64,000 nucleotides of DNA, from assembly GCF_037031285.1 (NCBI RefSeq), contig NZ_JAYEZO010000001.1, forward strand, positions 1,116,001 through 1,180,000, given 5' to 3'. Every line of letters begins with the position of its first letter. Position 1 is the first letter of the stretch. Under the pieces are notes generated by a model that had not been told where the DNA came from, searched no databases, and saw only the letters and a program-made list of their open reading frames with translations. This document shows positions 42,055 through 51,560 of this stretch, piece by piece. This DNA comes from Halobellus sp. LT62. Its GTDB lineage: Archaea > Halobacteriota > Halobacteria > Halobacteriales > Haloferacaceae. The translations under genes and the position numbers were made by a program.

Positions 42055-43344
42055 TCAGTCCGCTTCGACGTCCGAGGCCGGCAGTAGCATCGTAGTCACC
42101 AATACACACAGGACAATTCCCACCATCCCCGCACAGAGGAGGTACTCCATAGCGTAGCCGACCCGTTCGGCTACCGGGAGCGCCACCAGCGGACCGAGCG
42201 TCATCCCGAGATCACCGAACATATTGTACACTCCGCCCAGTTTTCCCGTGTCGCCCGCCGGGCTGAGGTCACCCAGTAAGGCCAACAGCGGTGGACTGGT
42301 ACCGCCAATACCGATGCCGATCACGGCCAAGCCCGTGAGGGTCCCTTCCAGAGTTGGTATAGCACTCAATATGACGAAACCTGCCGTGATCGCGGCCAAC
42401 GACGGGACCGTGATGTACAGTCGATTCCGTACCCGGTCCGAGAGGCTGCCGGTCACGGCGGTCGTGGTACTGGAAAAGATGACGCTGAACCCCATAATGA
42501 CTCCGCTGACACCGATAGCAGAAAACTCTCCGATCGTGATCTCGTTGACCGTCGCGAAAACAACGATCGTCGACAGCAGCACGCCGTGAAACAGGAATCG
42601 AACGGTGAAGTTTATTGATCCAATCATAAAGATCCGCGAATCCGATAGGACAATCCCCGGAACGTCCCGGAATCGCGTGGGTTGGGTAAACGACGGGGAT
42701 ACGTCCGGGAGCACGACGGCGCTCACGCCCGCCGCCAACAATCCCAGCGTGCCGGCGATGCCGAAGGCCACCTCGTACCCGTACAGATCGGTGAGGATCC
42801 CCCCAGCGATAAGTCCGCTTGGAAACCCCAAGCTCTGTCCACCGCGGAAGTATCCGATCCATTTCCCGCGGTTGTTATCGGAGGTGACGTGGACGACTGT
42901 GCTAAATGCGCCGACAAAGACGAACGCCGAACCCAGTCCCCAGACGATTCTTGCAGCGATGAAGATTGATGCTGGTCCGAACAGAGGTATCATATCTGCG
43001 TGCAAGCCGACGATGTACCCGAACGGCGGAACCCCTTGGAAGATGAACCCGACAATCATCGGCTTGCGAGTTCCCACCTTGTCGATGTAGCCTCCGGCGG
43101 GCGTGTTCATCAGTAGGCGCGTAAACCGATTTATCGATAGGATGACTCCGACCAATAGCGGTGACAGGCCGAGTACCGTCCCCAGCGTCGGGAGAGTCGG
43201 GAACGCCACGCCGCCACCGACACCACCGAAGAAGACGCCGGCAACCAGACTTCCGACCACGGTCGGCATATGGAACTCCGACTCAGACCCATCGGAATCT
43301 CGCGAGCTCATCGTTCCTTCTGACGGTTTTTCGTCAGTTTGCAT
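42055..43344 (-). CDS. MFS transporter
   Basis: A 429-residue integral membrane protein with about 12 hydrophobic segments, beginning at residue 26 after a charged cytoplasmic N-terminus. The loop GGYIDKVGTRKPMIVG after helix 2 is the MFS motif A (GxxxDxxGxR). The second half has SLSDRVRNRLYITVP as the matching loop. The family includes sugar-acid and drug carriers; the neighbours (MR1 on one side, MR2 on the other) favour import of an organic acid. It starts with ATG at 43344 and diverges from MR2. Confidence 0.85.
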   Translation of the reverse strand: MQTDEKPSEGTMSSRDSDGSESEFHMPTVVGSLVAGVFFGGVGGGVAFPTLPTLGTVLGLSPLLVGVILSINRFTRLLMNTPAGGYIDKVGTRKPMIVGFIFQGVPPFGYIVGLHADMIPLFGPASIFIAARIVWGLGSAFVFVGAFSTVVHVTSDNNRGKWIGYFRGGQSLGFPSGLIAGGILTDLYGYEVAFGIAGTLGLLAAGVSAVVLPDVSPSFTQPTRFRDVPGIVLSDSRIFMIGSINFTVRFLFHGVLLSTIVVFATVNEITIGEFSAIGVSGVIMGFSVIFSSTTTAVTGSLSDRVRNRLYITVPSLAAITAGFVILSAIPTLEGTLTGLAVIGIGIGGTSPPLLALLGDLSPAGDTGKLGGVYNMFGDLGMTLGPLVALPVAERVGYAMEYLLCAGMVGIVLCVLVTTMLLPASDVEAD

Positions 43345-43752
43345 ATCTCTGATATGAGGCTGGAATCTCCGATTTCACTCTTGCCGAAGCCGATTTCCTA
43401 TTAGACGGCACGCCTTGGAACGGTAATCTTTGGACAGAACGAGTCGCGTGGAGCGTGCTGGCATCACCGATAGTCGAACCCGCAATATTCGTGGTTTAGA
43501 CTTGGAGCCGATATCGTGGGAGAGGTATGTCGATGCAGGGTACCGAATGGTGTCGCTCGTGGGGGCGGTCCTCCGTTCTCGATCACCCATCCTACGGTAC
43601 GGGAATGAGGAGGTGCCGCCCGTAGACATCCCCACCCGCTGGTGTCTCCGATCGCACACAACACACGTTGTATCGCTCAACTGAATGTCGAGAAGCACTA
43701 TAGAACGTCTCGGTCCCAAATAATAAAATACGATCGATGTATCTACCGTCCT
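43345..43752. other. Divergent promoter region between MFS and MR2
   Basis: About 400 bases. An AATAATAAAATAC element at about 43720-43732 lies 20-30 bases before the GTG start of MR2, consistent with a leaderless promoter. The remaining sequence holds no gene that I can support and may contain regulator sites. Confidence 0.45.
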
Positions 43753-44892
43753 GTGCAAATTACCGATGTCAGCGTCCGCCCCGTCGTCGCGGAGACCGAC
43801 AGGGTCGTGAGCGGGAGCAACTACACGAAAACACAGCGTGCAACGATCGTCGTCGAGGTGCACACCGGGACGGACGTGACTGGACGGATCTACTCCGGTG
43901 TCCTGTTGGATGTCAACCCCGAACTCGGACGCCGGTTCGTCGAGATCATCGACACGGTAATCGCGCCAGTCGTGATCGGAGAGGATCTCCATTCGGTCGA
44001 TCGTCACTGGAAGCGGATGTTCCAGACGACAACCACGTGTTCGCTGTACGAGGGCACCGACCGGTACGTCTTTTTGGCTGCCATCGGTGCTGTCGACGTC
44101 GCGGTGTGGGATGCGATCGGGACGGCGGCCGGTGAACCCCTCTCCCGACTTTGGGGTGGCGCGCGGGACACCGTTCCAGTTTTGGCCATAGGTGGCTACT
44201 ACGAGGACGGGAAGGGTACCGAAGAGATCAGAGCAGAGATTGAGGCCTACGAGAAACTGGGCGTGGCGGGCGTGAAATTCAAGATCGGGGACCGGTCTCC
44301 CGAGGAAGACCTCGCGCGAGTGGAAGCCGCGCACGAGGTGGCCTCCGACGGATTCGAGATCGCTGTCGACGCAAACCAGGGATACACGATCGACGAGGCG
44401 GTAGCGTTCGGGCGGATGGCCGATCACTTGGACCTCCTGTGGTTCGAAGAGCCGGTTGTCTGGTACAACCAGTACGACGGAATGCGTACGGTCCGAGAAC
44501 GGACCGATCTCTGGGTAGTAGCCGGACAGAGCGAGCACATTCCTCGAGGCTGTCGCCGTCTCGTCGAGGACGGGTCGGTGGACATACTTAATTACGACGC
44601 GACGATAGGTGGGGGCGCGACTGCGTGGCGACGGGTCGCCGGGTTCGCGGAAATCCACGGCGTGTCGATGGGGCACCACCACAGTACGCAGGTCGGACTG
44701 CAACTCTTGGCCTCGACAGCGAGCGAATCCTTCGCTGAAATATTTGCCCCAGGGCTGGATCCACTCTGGTACGAGATGGTGGAGAATACGCCCGATATCG
44801 AGGACGGCGAAATCCGCGTCCCGAAAGATCCCGGGTTCGGTCTGACGTTGGATGAATCCTTCATCGACGAACACGAGGTGAAGTTTTCGTAA
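43753..44892 (+). CDS. Enolase-superfamily enzyme with KxK motif, MR/MLE-like (MR2)
   Basis: A 379-residue MR/MLE enzyme with a GTG start at 43753, chosen because QITDVSVRPVVAETDRVVSG is the usual family opening and a promoter lies just before it. Key segments: GVKFKIGDRS (KxK on strand 2), AVDANQGYT (Asp ligand), LWFEEPVVW (Glu ligand), VVAGQSEHIPRG (third ligand region; Gln where many members have Glu, followed by a Glu), NYDATIGGG (Asp of the HxD dyad) and MGHHHSTQVG (His). This is the mandelate-racemase type of site and unlike MR1. It is divergent from the MFS gene. Substrate unknown. Confidence 0.85.
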   Translation: MQITDVSVRPVVAETDRVVSGSNYTKTQRATIVVEVHTGTDVTGRIYSGVLLDVNPELGRRFVEIIDTVIAPVVIGEDLHSVDRHWKRMFQTTTTCSLYEGTDRYVFLAAIGAVDVAVWDAIGTAAGEPLSRLWGGARDTVPVLAIGGYYEDGKGTEEIRAEIEAYEKLGVAGVKFKIGDRSPEEDLARVEAAHEVASDGFEIAVDANQGYTIDEAVAFGRMADHLDLLWFEEPVVWYNQYDGMRTVRERTDLWVVAGQSEHIPRGCRRLVEDGSVDILNYDATIGGGATAWRRVAGFAEIHGVSMGHHHSTQVGLQLLASTASESFAEIFAPGLDPLWYEMVENTPDIEDGEIRVPKDPGFGLTLDESFIDEHEVKFS

Positions 44893-44959
44893 CGGCGATC
44901 GCACCGCTGACATCCGGATTCTCGTGATCGTGCTGTGAATACCTCTCCGACGAGCGACT

Positions 44960-46816
44960 CTACTGGCTCAGTTCCTCAACGCAAGGGAATCGGTCGGGAT
45001 AGTCCATTGGAGTCTCGCCCTCGGGCCAAAGGGGTTCGAGATCTGCATCCGGCGGGTAGTGGAGCCGACCGTTGTCGTCCCATCCCCACCCGGCGTCGCT
45101 GAGTATCTGCCTCGCCCGCTCCTCGGAGCCCTCGAGCGAATCGGCGATCTTCGTCAGCACCTCGTCCTCATTCTCCGGGTAGAAGGGATGCGTCGGCGAG
45201 AATCCACAGGAGTACTCCATCGAGATGGCGTTTCCGTAGTTCGCCACTTGGTTCATTTGCTGTCGGTTGAGACACTGTGAAACCGCCATCCGGAACTCGC
45301 GGAACTTCGTGGGGCCGTAGTTCGTCTGCGGGTTCATCGACCACGAGGTGAACCCTTGGACGGTCGAGACTTCCGCGACGTCACTCATCTGATTCGAGAT
45401 CTGGTCCGCGATCCCTGGGCTGATTCCAACAAAGATGTTTAGCGTCCCGTCTTGGAAGGCACGGTACGCGCTCTGTTGATCTTGGAATACCTGCATACTC
45501 ATCGATCCATCTGGAGTATTCCAGTGGTCCTCGTGCGGTTCAACCTGCAGCAACTGCTGTTGCTGGAAGTTGGTGACCTGATACGGGCCGGACCCCACGA
45601 CTGTGTCGATGTCGACATCCTCTGGGTTCTCTTCGGCTCCGCCCTCGATCCACGTGTCACTGTGCAGAATTCCCCACACGGCTAAGTGCTGCCGGAGGAA
45701 CGCTGGCGAGGTTTCGCTGAGATTGAATCTGACTGTGTAGTCGTCCACGGCCTCGATTGACTCCACCGGCCACTGGCTGACGCCGTCGTAGCTCTGGTAG
45801 TTATCCAGAAGGAACTCGTGAGTCCACTTCACGTCCTCGGCGGTGATTTCGTCGCCGTTGTGGAAGGTCGCACCCTCGCGGAGTGTGAATTCGAACGTCT
45901 GGAACTCGTCGGAGACGTCCCAGTCGGTGGCGAACGTCGACGTAAGCTCCCAGTTCCGGTCGTGCCGGATGAGCGGAGAGTGAATCAGGTTGTTCCACAG
46001 CGACACCGACGTCGCGTCCGTGCTCGTCATATACGTCTTCGTCCGCACCGCTGACGTGGCGATGTTCAGCACCTTCTCGTTGTCTCCCTTCACGCCGGAG
46101 TTGATAAGGACATCTGAGTTCGTGTCCATCATTCCGGCGTTGCCGGTGTCGCCCACCTCCAGTTGATCCGTCCGGTACGCACCGTACACGGCCCGGTTGA
46201 ACATACTCAGTTCAGCGACTTCGTCCGAAAGCACCGATAGCGCCTCGTTGACAATCTCTCGGCGCTCCTCCTCGGACGCCGCATTCGACTGTTCACGGAC
46301 GAGCGTCGAGTACTCGCAGTTCGCGAGCTGAGTGTGACTGACCTGCCCGTTGGCGCCCGCTCGCCAGATCGTGTTCAGGTTGAGTATTTCGGTCGGATCT
46401 AGGCGGCGTGCGTTCAGCGTGAGCGTATTTGGCTGGAACGCGGTGTTCCGTGAATCGTTGTAGACCTCGTTGAGGACAGTCGAGAACTCCTTCGGGACGG
46501 GCTCAGCGGGGACGCCGATCCGCTCGGAGATGTTATCTGCGGCGATCGCGAGCGAATCCTCCATCACCTTGGTTGAGTCCCCGAGACCTGCCATATAGGT
46601 CATCTGTACCGCAGGGACGCGTTCTCCTAGGTCGCCCGAGGAGCCTCCGTCGCCGGAACCGCCGTCGTCGGAACCTCCGCCACCGGAGCCGTCCCCACCG
46701 CTGGAGCCGCCGCACCCCGCTATGGCACCGCTGCCCGCGACGGCGAGTGCCGAGATGAAAGCCCGTCTCCCTGTCGTCCGATCTGTCGTGTCCGTCCCGT
46801 TGGTATTGCTAGTCAT
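44960..46816 (-). CDS. dppA: Family 5 ABC substrate-binding lipoprotein (Tat)
   Basis: A 618-residue secreted binding protein. The N-terminus has a twin-arginine signal (GRRAFISALAVAGSGAIAG) ending in a lipobox AGC, then a Gly/Ser/Asp-rich tether, as usual for haloarchaeal lipoproteins. The body is a solute-binding protein of family 5 (SBP_bac_5): FEFTLREGATFHNGDEITA, DVKWTHEFLLDNYQ and VGSGPYQVTNF. Family 5 proteins bind peptides, nickel or oligosaccharides. It is the last gene of the importer operon; an ATTTATAATG element about 100 bases upstream could give it an extra promoter, which suits a protein needed in excess. Confidence 0.9.
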   Translation of the reverse strand: MTSNTNGTDTTDRTTGRRAFISALAVAGSGAIAGCGGSSGGDGSGGGGSDDGGSGDGGSSGDLGERVPAVQMTYMAGLGDSTKVMEDSLAIAADNISERIGVPAEPVPKEFSTVLNEVYNDSRNTAFQPNTLTLNARRLDPTEILNLNTIWRAGANGQVSHTQLANCEYSTLVREQSNAASEEERREIVNEALSVLSDEVAELSMFNRAVYGAYRTDQLEVGDTGNAGMMDTNSDVLINSGVKGDNEKVLNIATSAVRTKTYMTSTDATSVSLWNNLIHSPLIRHDRNWELTSTFATDWDVSDEFQTFEFTLREGATFHNGDEITAEDVKWTHEFLLDNYQSYDGVSQWPVESIEAVDDYTVRFNLSETSPAFLRQHLAVWGILHSDTWIEGGAEENPEDVDIDTVVGSGPYQVTNFQQQQLLQVEPHEDHWNTPDGSMSMQVFQDQQSAYRAFQDGTLNIFVGISPGIADQISNQMSDVAEVSTVQGFTSWSMNPQTNYGPTKFREFRMAVSQCLNRQQMNQVANYGNAISMEYSCGFSPTHPFYPENEDEVLTKIADSLEGSEERARQILSDAGWGWDDNGRLHYPPDADLEPLWPEGETPMDYPDRFPCVEELSQ

Positions 46817-46963
46817 TGTATAGCGTTCGCTTGATTTTCCGCGTGTCTTATTCAGTCTCGTCCCGGTACGCTTGGAAACCGTTACCGTGGGTGACGCCTG
46901 CGGATTTCTAGTATATCATTATAAATGTATCGGAGAGCGACACAAGGAAGCAGCTGTTTGAGC

Positions 46964-47971
46964 CTATTCTGCCTCGTTATCCCCCTCGATGGTGATTCGC
47001 GGATCGATCACGCTGTAGAGGATGTCAACGATGAAATTCCCGAGGATCACCCACACCGCTACGAGTAGGAAGACGAACTGGAGCACGGGCGTATCGCGGG
47101 CGAAGACGGAGTCGACCAGAAGTTTCCCGATGCCGGGCCAGTTGAAGACGACTTCGATTAGTACTAGTCCGCTAATCGCCCTCGCCATAGTCGTTGGCAG
47201 CAGGGTGATGACGGGGAGAGACGCGTGTCGCATCAGGTGACGAAGCTGGGTGCTCTGTGAGAGTCCCTTGATCCGGTGGTAGTACGCGAAGTCCTGCCCC
47301 TTCACCTCTACGATACTTCCTCGCATCACGAGTGTCGGGTAGTAGAGGTACTTGAGAACGATCGCCAAGAACGGGAGCGTGTAGTGCCACCAGAAGTCGA
47401 GGGTAGTGAATATGTCGAGGTTCGTGGCATCCTGACCCAGCGCGTTGTACGTATCCAAGGACAGCATCCCCGAAGTCGGGAAGAGGCCGAGGTACCCGGC
47501 GAACACGAAGATGAGCAAGATTCCAATAAAGAAGTCCGGTGTCGTTCCGATCATCGTCGGCGGGATGATCCCGTACTTGTCGAGGAGCGAGTCCTGCCGG
47601 CTTCCCATCAGCGTTCCGTAAAGCGACCCTAAGAGGTACGCCGTGATGACGGCGGGGGCAACGAGGATGAACGAATTCAGCAGGGCTGGTCGGACGTACT
47701 CCCAGACAGGAAGCCCCGACACCCGGGATGTGCCCAAGTTACCGGTGAAGAGGTTCGTCACAAACCGGAGGTACTGTTGCCACAGCGGATCGTTTAGTCC
47801 CCATTGTTCCCGCAGTGCTTCCACCTGCTCCGCCGACGCTCCAGACTGTGCAAGTAACGTAGCGTAGTCGCCGGGCAACGCCCGGAAAAAAAAGAATAGG
47901 GCCGTCGCAGTCCCAAGAATCAATAGGAGCGAGACGATCGACCGCTTGACGTAGTATGCCGCTTTACCCAT
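46964..47971 (-). CDS. dppB: Dpp/Opp-type ABC permease (DppB-like)
   Basis: A 335-residue membrane protein with six hydrophobic segments: one near residue 12, then about 100, 135, 190-210, 255-280 and 290-315. It has the typical periplasmic loop after helix 1 (LREQWGLNDPLWQQYLRFVT) and the coupling loop EVKGQDFAYYHRIKGLSQ of the binding-protein-dependent permease family. Its start overlaps the second ATPase gene by 8 bases and the binding-protein gene follows 147 bases later. Confidence 0.9.
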   Translation of the reverse strand: MGKAAYYVKRSIVSLLLILGTATALFFFFRALPGDYATLLAQSGASAEQVEALREQWGLNDPLWQQYLRFVTNLFTGNLGTSRVSGLPVWEYVRPALLNSFILVAPAVITAYLLGSLYGTLMGSRQDSLLDKYGIIPPTMIGTTPDFFIGILLIFVFAGYLGLFPTSGMLSLDTYNALGQDATNLDIFTTLDFWWHYTLPFLAIVLKYLYYPTLVMRGSIVEVKGQDFAYYHRIKGLSQSTQLRHLMRHASLPVITLLPTTMARAISGLVLIEVVFNWPGIGKLLVDSVFARDTPVLQFVFLLVAVWVILGNFIVDILYSVIDPRITIEGDNEAE

Positions 47972-49043
47972 CGAACATCACCTCCGGTTCCGTTGTCACC
48001 GCGGCAGGAGCCCCTTGTTCGTGATTGTAATAGAGATGACACGCCACTTGATGTGCGTCGTCATCGTAACTGGCGAACACGGGGTCTTGATCGCAGATGT
48101 CCATCCGTTCGGGACATCGATCTTTGAACCGACACCCCTCCGGCAGGTCGCTGGGGTCCCCCGGCGTCCCCTTGAGGTCCGTCGGTTCCCGGTTGTGGCT
48201 GGGGTCGGGAATCGGGATTGCGTTGATGAGTGCTTGCGTGTACGGGTGCTTCGGCTCATCTAGGAGCTTCCTCGTTGGTGCGCTCTCGACAACTCTGCCG
48301 AGATACATCACATTCACGCGGTCACAGATGTACGAGACTGTCGAGAGGTCGTGTGAGACGTAGAACATCGACACGCCGTACTCGTCGACCAGATCGCCGA
48401 GCAACCGGAGGATCGCCGCCTGCGTCGATACGTCGAGCATCGATACGGGCTCGTCAGCCAAGATTACGTCCGGCTCAAGCACCAGCGCCTTCGCGATCGA
48501 CACGCGCTGTTTCTCGCCGCCGGACAGCTGGGACTCACGTCGGTCGAGGTAGTTCTCGGGCGGGTTCAGTTGCACCTGTTCGAGCACGTCGAGAAGAGTC
48601 TCCTCGGTGTACTCCACGTCGTGAATTTCGAGTGGTTCCCGGAGAACCTCCCGGACTGAGAACTTCGGGTTCATCGCGTTGAACGGATCTTGGAAGATCA
48701 TCTGTACCCGGCGTCTGTATTCCTTCCAATCGGCCTTGTCGAACCTCGAGACGGGCCTACCGTCCAAACGGAGTTCACCGCTCGTTGGCGTGTACAATCC
48801 CATCAGCGTAGACAGGAGCGTCGACTTCCCACACCCGCTCTCTCCGATGATCCCTTGAACCTGATCTGATTCCAGCGTGAGGTCGACCCCATCCACGGCA
48901 CGAACCTTTGATTGCTCCTTCCCAAACAGCTTCCCGCGGATCGTTTCGGTGATGTTCGCGTTTGGATCGAAGTGCTTGTTCAACCCGCGAAGCTCCATCA
49001 CTGGACCGGTGTTTTGCTGTGTACCGTTGTTTCCTTGGGACAT
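47964..49043 (-). CDS. dppF: Dpp/Opp-type ABC ATPase (DppF-like)
   Basis: A 359-residue ABC ATPase. Walker A is GIIGESGCGKSTLLSTLMG at about residues 63-81, signature ESQLSGGEKQRVSIAKALVL, Walker B DVILADEPVSMLD, and H-loop YVSHDLSTV. The C-terminal oligopeptide-family extension has PEGCRFKDRCPERMDIC, a Cys set that in relatives can hold an Fe-S cluster. It shares one base with the stop of the other ATPase gene. With DppD it should drive the importer as a heterodimer. Confidence 0.9.
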   Translation of the reverse strand: MSQGNNGTQQNTGPVMELRGLNKHFDPNANITETIRGKLFGKEQSKVRAVDGVDLTLESDQVQGIIGESGCGKSTLLSTLMGLYTPTSGELRLDGRPVSRFDKADWKEYRRRVQMIFQDPFNAMNPKFSVREVLREPLEIHDVEYTEETLLDVLEQVQLNPPENYLDRRESQLSGGEKQRVSIAKALVLEPDVILADEPVSMLDVSTQAAILRLLGDLVDEYGVSMFYVSHDLSTVSYICDRVNVMYLGRVVESAPTRKLLDEPKHPYTQALINAIPIPDPSHNREPTDLKGTPGDPSDLPEGCRFKDRCPERMDICDQDPVFASYDDDAHQVACHLYYNHEQGAPAAVTTEPEVMFDG

Positions 49044-50083
49044 CAGTTTCCTCCCCCTTGTTCAATCTGGACTCTATCGTCTTTTGTGAAGTATTCCTCG
49101 GCAAGATCGACAAGTTCGTCGCTCCGGAAACAAGACGTCTTGTGGTCGGGATCGTCTGACAGGCCTTCGAGCGGCGGTGCCGACTGGTGACACTCGGGTT
49201 CTGCCCACGGACACCGGTCGGCGAACGTGCAGTAGTTCACCTCTTCGCGCAGCGCTGGCGGGTTCCCCTTGATTACCTCCAACTCCCGATCCGGATAGCG
49301 GACATCCGGGAACGCCTGCTGGAGCAGGAGTGCGTATGGGTGTCGTGGTGAGTTGAACACATCCATCACGTCGCCCACCTCGGCCAACTGTCCGGCGTGT
49401 AGAACACCCATCGCGTCACACTGCTCGAAGATTACGGAGATGTCGTGTGTTATCATCAACATCCCTAGATCGCCCTCGCCTTTGATCTCTTGAATGTACT
49501 TCAGGATCTGATCTTGCATAATCACGTCTAGAGCCGTCGTGGGTTCGTCCGCGATAATCAGATCTGGGTCGAGGAGGAGGGCAAGCGCGATGATCGCCCG
49601 CTGTTTCATCCCACCTGAAAACTGGTGTGGGTAATCGTCGATACGTGATGTTGGGAGTCCGACCACCTCGAACAGCTCGTAGAGGCGTTCCACTGCGCGG
49701 TGCTCGGTCCAGTCCGTGTGACGTTGAGCGAGTTCTACTGCCTGATCTTGAACCTTCATCAGAGGATCAAGACTGTTCATCGCGGCCTGAGGAATCACTG
49801 CGATCTCTTTCCACCGGATTTCGTCGCTGTACTGGTCCTCGGAGAAGTCTTGGATCTCCCGGCCCTTGTACTTGACCGTGCCGGAGACTACCTCTCCGTT
49901 CGAGTCTAGGCCGCCGATGACCGACTTAGCAATGGTGCTCTTTCCGCTTCCGCTCTCGCCGACCAACCCGAAGTATTCGTTTTGATCGATGGTGAATGAC
50001 ACATCTGACACTGCCCGGAGGTCGTCGTTGCGCGCTTCGTAATTGATGCGGAGGTTCTCGATTTCGAGTAAAGGTTCGGTCAT
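49043..50083 (-). CDS. dppD: Dpp/Opp-type ABC ATPase (DppD-like)
   Basis: A 346-residue ABC ATPase. It starts [20 protein letters not shown], with Walker [21 protein letters not shown], signature [20 protein letters not shown], Walker [13 protein letters not shown] and H-loop [10 protein letters not shown]. The C-terminal extension has [16 protein letters not shown]. The ATG at 50083 shares a base with the stop of the upstream permease; a longer frame exists but overlaps that gene by over 100 bases. Both ATPases keep all catalytic motifs. Confidence 0.9.
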   Translation of the reverse strand: MTEPLLEIENLRINYEARNDDLRAVSDVSFTIDQNEYFGLVGESGSGKSTIAKSVIGGLDSNGEVVSGTVKYKGREIQDFSEDQYSDEIRWKEIAVIPQAAMNSLDPLMKVQDQAVELAQRHTDWTEHRAVERLYELFEVVGLPTSRIDDYPHQFSGGMKQRAIIALALLLDPDLIIADEPTTALDVIMQDQILKYIQEIKGEGDLGMLMITHDISVIFEQCDAMGVLHAGQLAEVGDVMDVFNSPRHPYALLLQQAFPDVRYPDRELEVIKGNPPALREEVNYCTFADRCPWAEPECHQSAPPLEGLSDDPDHKTSCFRSDELVDLAEEYFTKDDRVQIEQGGGN

Positions 50084-51027
50084 CAGACCTGAACCCCCTC
50101 TGACTTGGCTTTCTGTACGCGTTCGTACCCACGTCCGAGCATAAAGGTCGTGAGCACCGTGATTGAGATCATAAATCCTGGCGGGAGCGCCCACCACCAC
50201 GCGCTCGTCATCAGACCGGACCCGTACGCGTTCCGGAGCATAACTCCCCAGGATGGGATGAACGGACTTGTGACGCCAAGGAAAGAGAGGGAAGCGCTGA
50301 TGAGGATCGACACGCCAATGCCGAGAGCGAAAAAGAGGACCATCATCCCACCTAGGTTCGGCAGGATGTGTTTGAAGATCACATACCGGCTGCTTCCGCC
50401 TAGGGCCTCGGCAGACCTCACGTAGGGGCGTTCCTTTATTTGCAATACCTGTGATCGGAACACCCTAGCGTTTCCTCGCCACAGCAACCCGCCGATTATG
50501 AGAATGGATTTCCAGAACCCGATTCCAAAGAAGGCGACGATCACGATCGCGGTGGGTATCAGTGGGATTCCGTAGACGAAGTCGGTAAAGCGCATCAGTG
50601 CGCTTTCGATCAGTCCACCGAAGTAGCCCGCCGTCACGCCGATCGTCAATCCCGTGACGAGGATGATCGTCCCGCCGAGGAAGCCCGTAATGAGTGTCGG
50701 CCGCGCGCCGTATATCAGACGGGATAGGACGTCCTGTCCCTGCTGATTTGTCCCCAACAGGTGATCGGCCGACGGAGCCTCAGCTCTGAGTAACTCCCCG
50801 TCTTCGTCCGTGTGTGACGTTTGGTAATCGTACGGCGTCAGCATCGGGCCGAAAACCCCCACAAAGATGACACCCAAGAGGATGGCGAGGCTCACAACAG
50901 TCACTCGCTCCGACAGAAAGACACGTAGCCCCCCTTTGATACTGATGATCACATAGTGGTTTTCCAGTCGATCTCGCCCCTCCTGGAGTCCCGCTACGAA
51001 CTTTTGATCCAAATCATCGATGATCAT
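50083..51027 (-). CDS. dppC: Dpp/Opp-type ABC permease (DppC-like)
   Basis: A 314-residue permease. After a charged N-terminus of about 45 residues comes a first helix (VVSLAILLGVIFVGVFGPML), a long outer loop with ADHLLGTNQQGQDVLSRLIY, and five more helices; the coupling loop is QIKERPYVRSAEALGGSSRY. The ATG at 51027 is chosen over ones at 51108 and further up because a TTTAAATAG element lies about 30 bases before it. First gene of the five-gene importer operon (permease C, ATPase D, ATPase F, permease B, binding protein). Confidence 0.88.
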   Translation of the reverse strand: MIIDDLDQKFVAGLQEGRDRLENHYVIISIKGGLRVFLSERVTVVSLAILLGVIFVGVFGPMLTPYDYQTSHTDEDGELLRAEAPSADHLLGTNQQGQDVLSRLIYGARPTLITGFLGGTIILVTGLTIGVTAGYFGGLIESALMRFTDFVYGIPLIPTAIVIVAFFGIGFWKSILIIGGLLWRGNARVFRSQVLQIKERPYVRSAEALGGSSRYVIFKHILPNLGGMMVLFFALGIGVSILISASLSFLGVTSPFIPSWGVMLRNAYGSGLMTSAWWWALPPGFMISITVLTTFMLGRGYERVQKAKSEGVQV

Positions 51028-51055
51028 TGACTTCGGAAAAAGAAACCAATCTATT

Positions 51056-51064
51056 CTATTTAAA
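51056..51064 (-). promoter_or_regulatory. TATA box of the Dpp-type importer operon
   Basis: On the minus strand TTTAAATAG lies about 30 bases ahead of the ATG at 51027, giving a transcript with almost no leader. This decides the start of the DppC-like gene. Confidence 0.6.
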
Positions 51065-51183
51065 CTTTGGGTAGCGGCCCAGAAGGTATCAGAGTCGGTG
51101 GTGGGCATATCACGAATGCGAGATCTACAGAAGTGCAAGAAGAATTCCCCAAGGCTTGACCTCGGAGTTGAATCCGACAACTC

Positions 51184-51396
51184 GTGAAACAACCATTGAG
51201 TCAATATACTTCTGACCAAGAAACCAAGATAGAATACGGTCACAGCTATCACGCCTACTCGACACAAGAGGTAGCAGAGCGACTGGAATGCCATCTCGAC
51301 ATTCATCGACAACTCTACAACTACGTCCGCTGGGACTACGAGAACAGCCCTGAGGACGACAAGTCGGTGCGGTGCAGTAGCGCCGCCACGGCGTAG
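51184..51396 (+). pseudogene. tnpB: 5' scrap of an IS1341-type TnpB gene
   Basis: The plus strand encodes GHSYHAYSTQEVAERLECHL and DIHRQLYNYVRWDYENSPED, the N-terminal part of haloarchaeal TnpB (IS200/IS605-associated RNA-guided nuclease). After DDK the family pattern is lost and the frame ends at 51396. The remaining 350 residues, including the RuvC nuclease and zinc finger, are absent. It lies in the gap between the importer promoter and the AOR gene and marks an old insertion. Confidence 0.75.
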
Positions 51397-51523
51397 CGTA
51401 CCCGTGCGTCCCCTCGCTTGAGCCGCTGTTCACCCACTTGTTCACCACGTCCCCAAACCGTTAGAGACGTCCAGAATGTCGCCTGTTTGGGTGGTTCCTT
51501 CACGCTGTGTGTGACGAACAGAA

Positions 51524-51530
51524 TTAAATA
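51524..51530 (+). promoter_or_regulatory. TATA box of the AOR gene
   Basis: TTAAATA lies about 31-37 bases before the ATG at 51561, a distance that allows a leaderless or very short-leader transcript. Confidence 0.5.
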
Positions 51531-51560
51531 AGTCCTCGCGGTGTTGTTTGTATACTTCGT

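Noticed and set aside
43375-44913. A long open frame (512 codons) on the minus strand opposite MR2.
   Set aside because: It is the shadow of the MR2 gene in GC-rich DNA; its translation shows no family motif while the plus strand has a full set of MR/MLE motifs.
51140-51180. Stem-like DNA before the TnpB scrap taken as an omegaRNA or IS end.
   Set aside because: Only a weak imperfect stem is visible and the element is too decayed to define an end.
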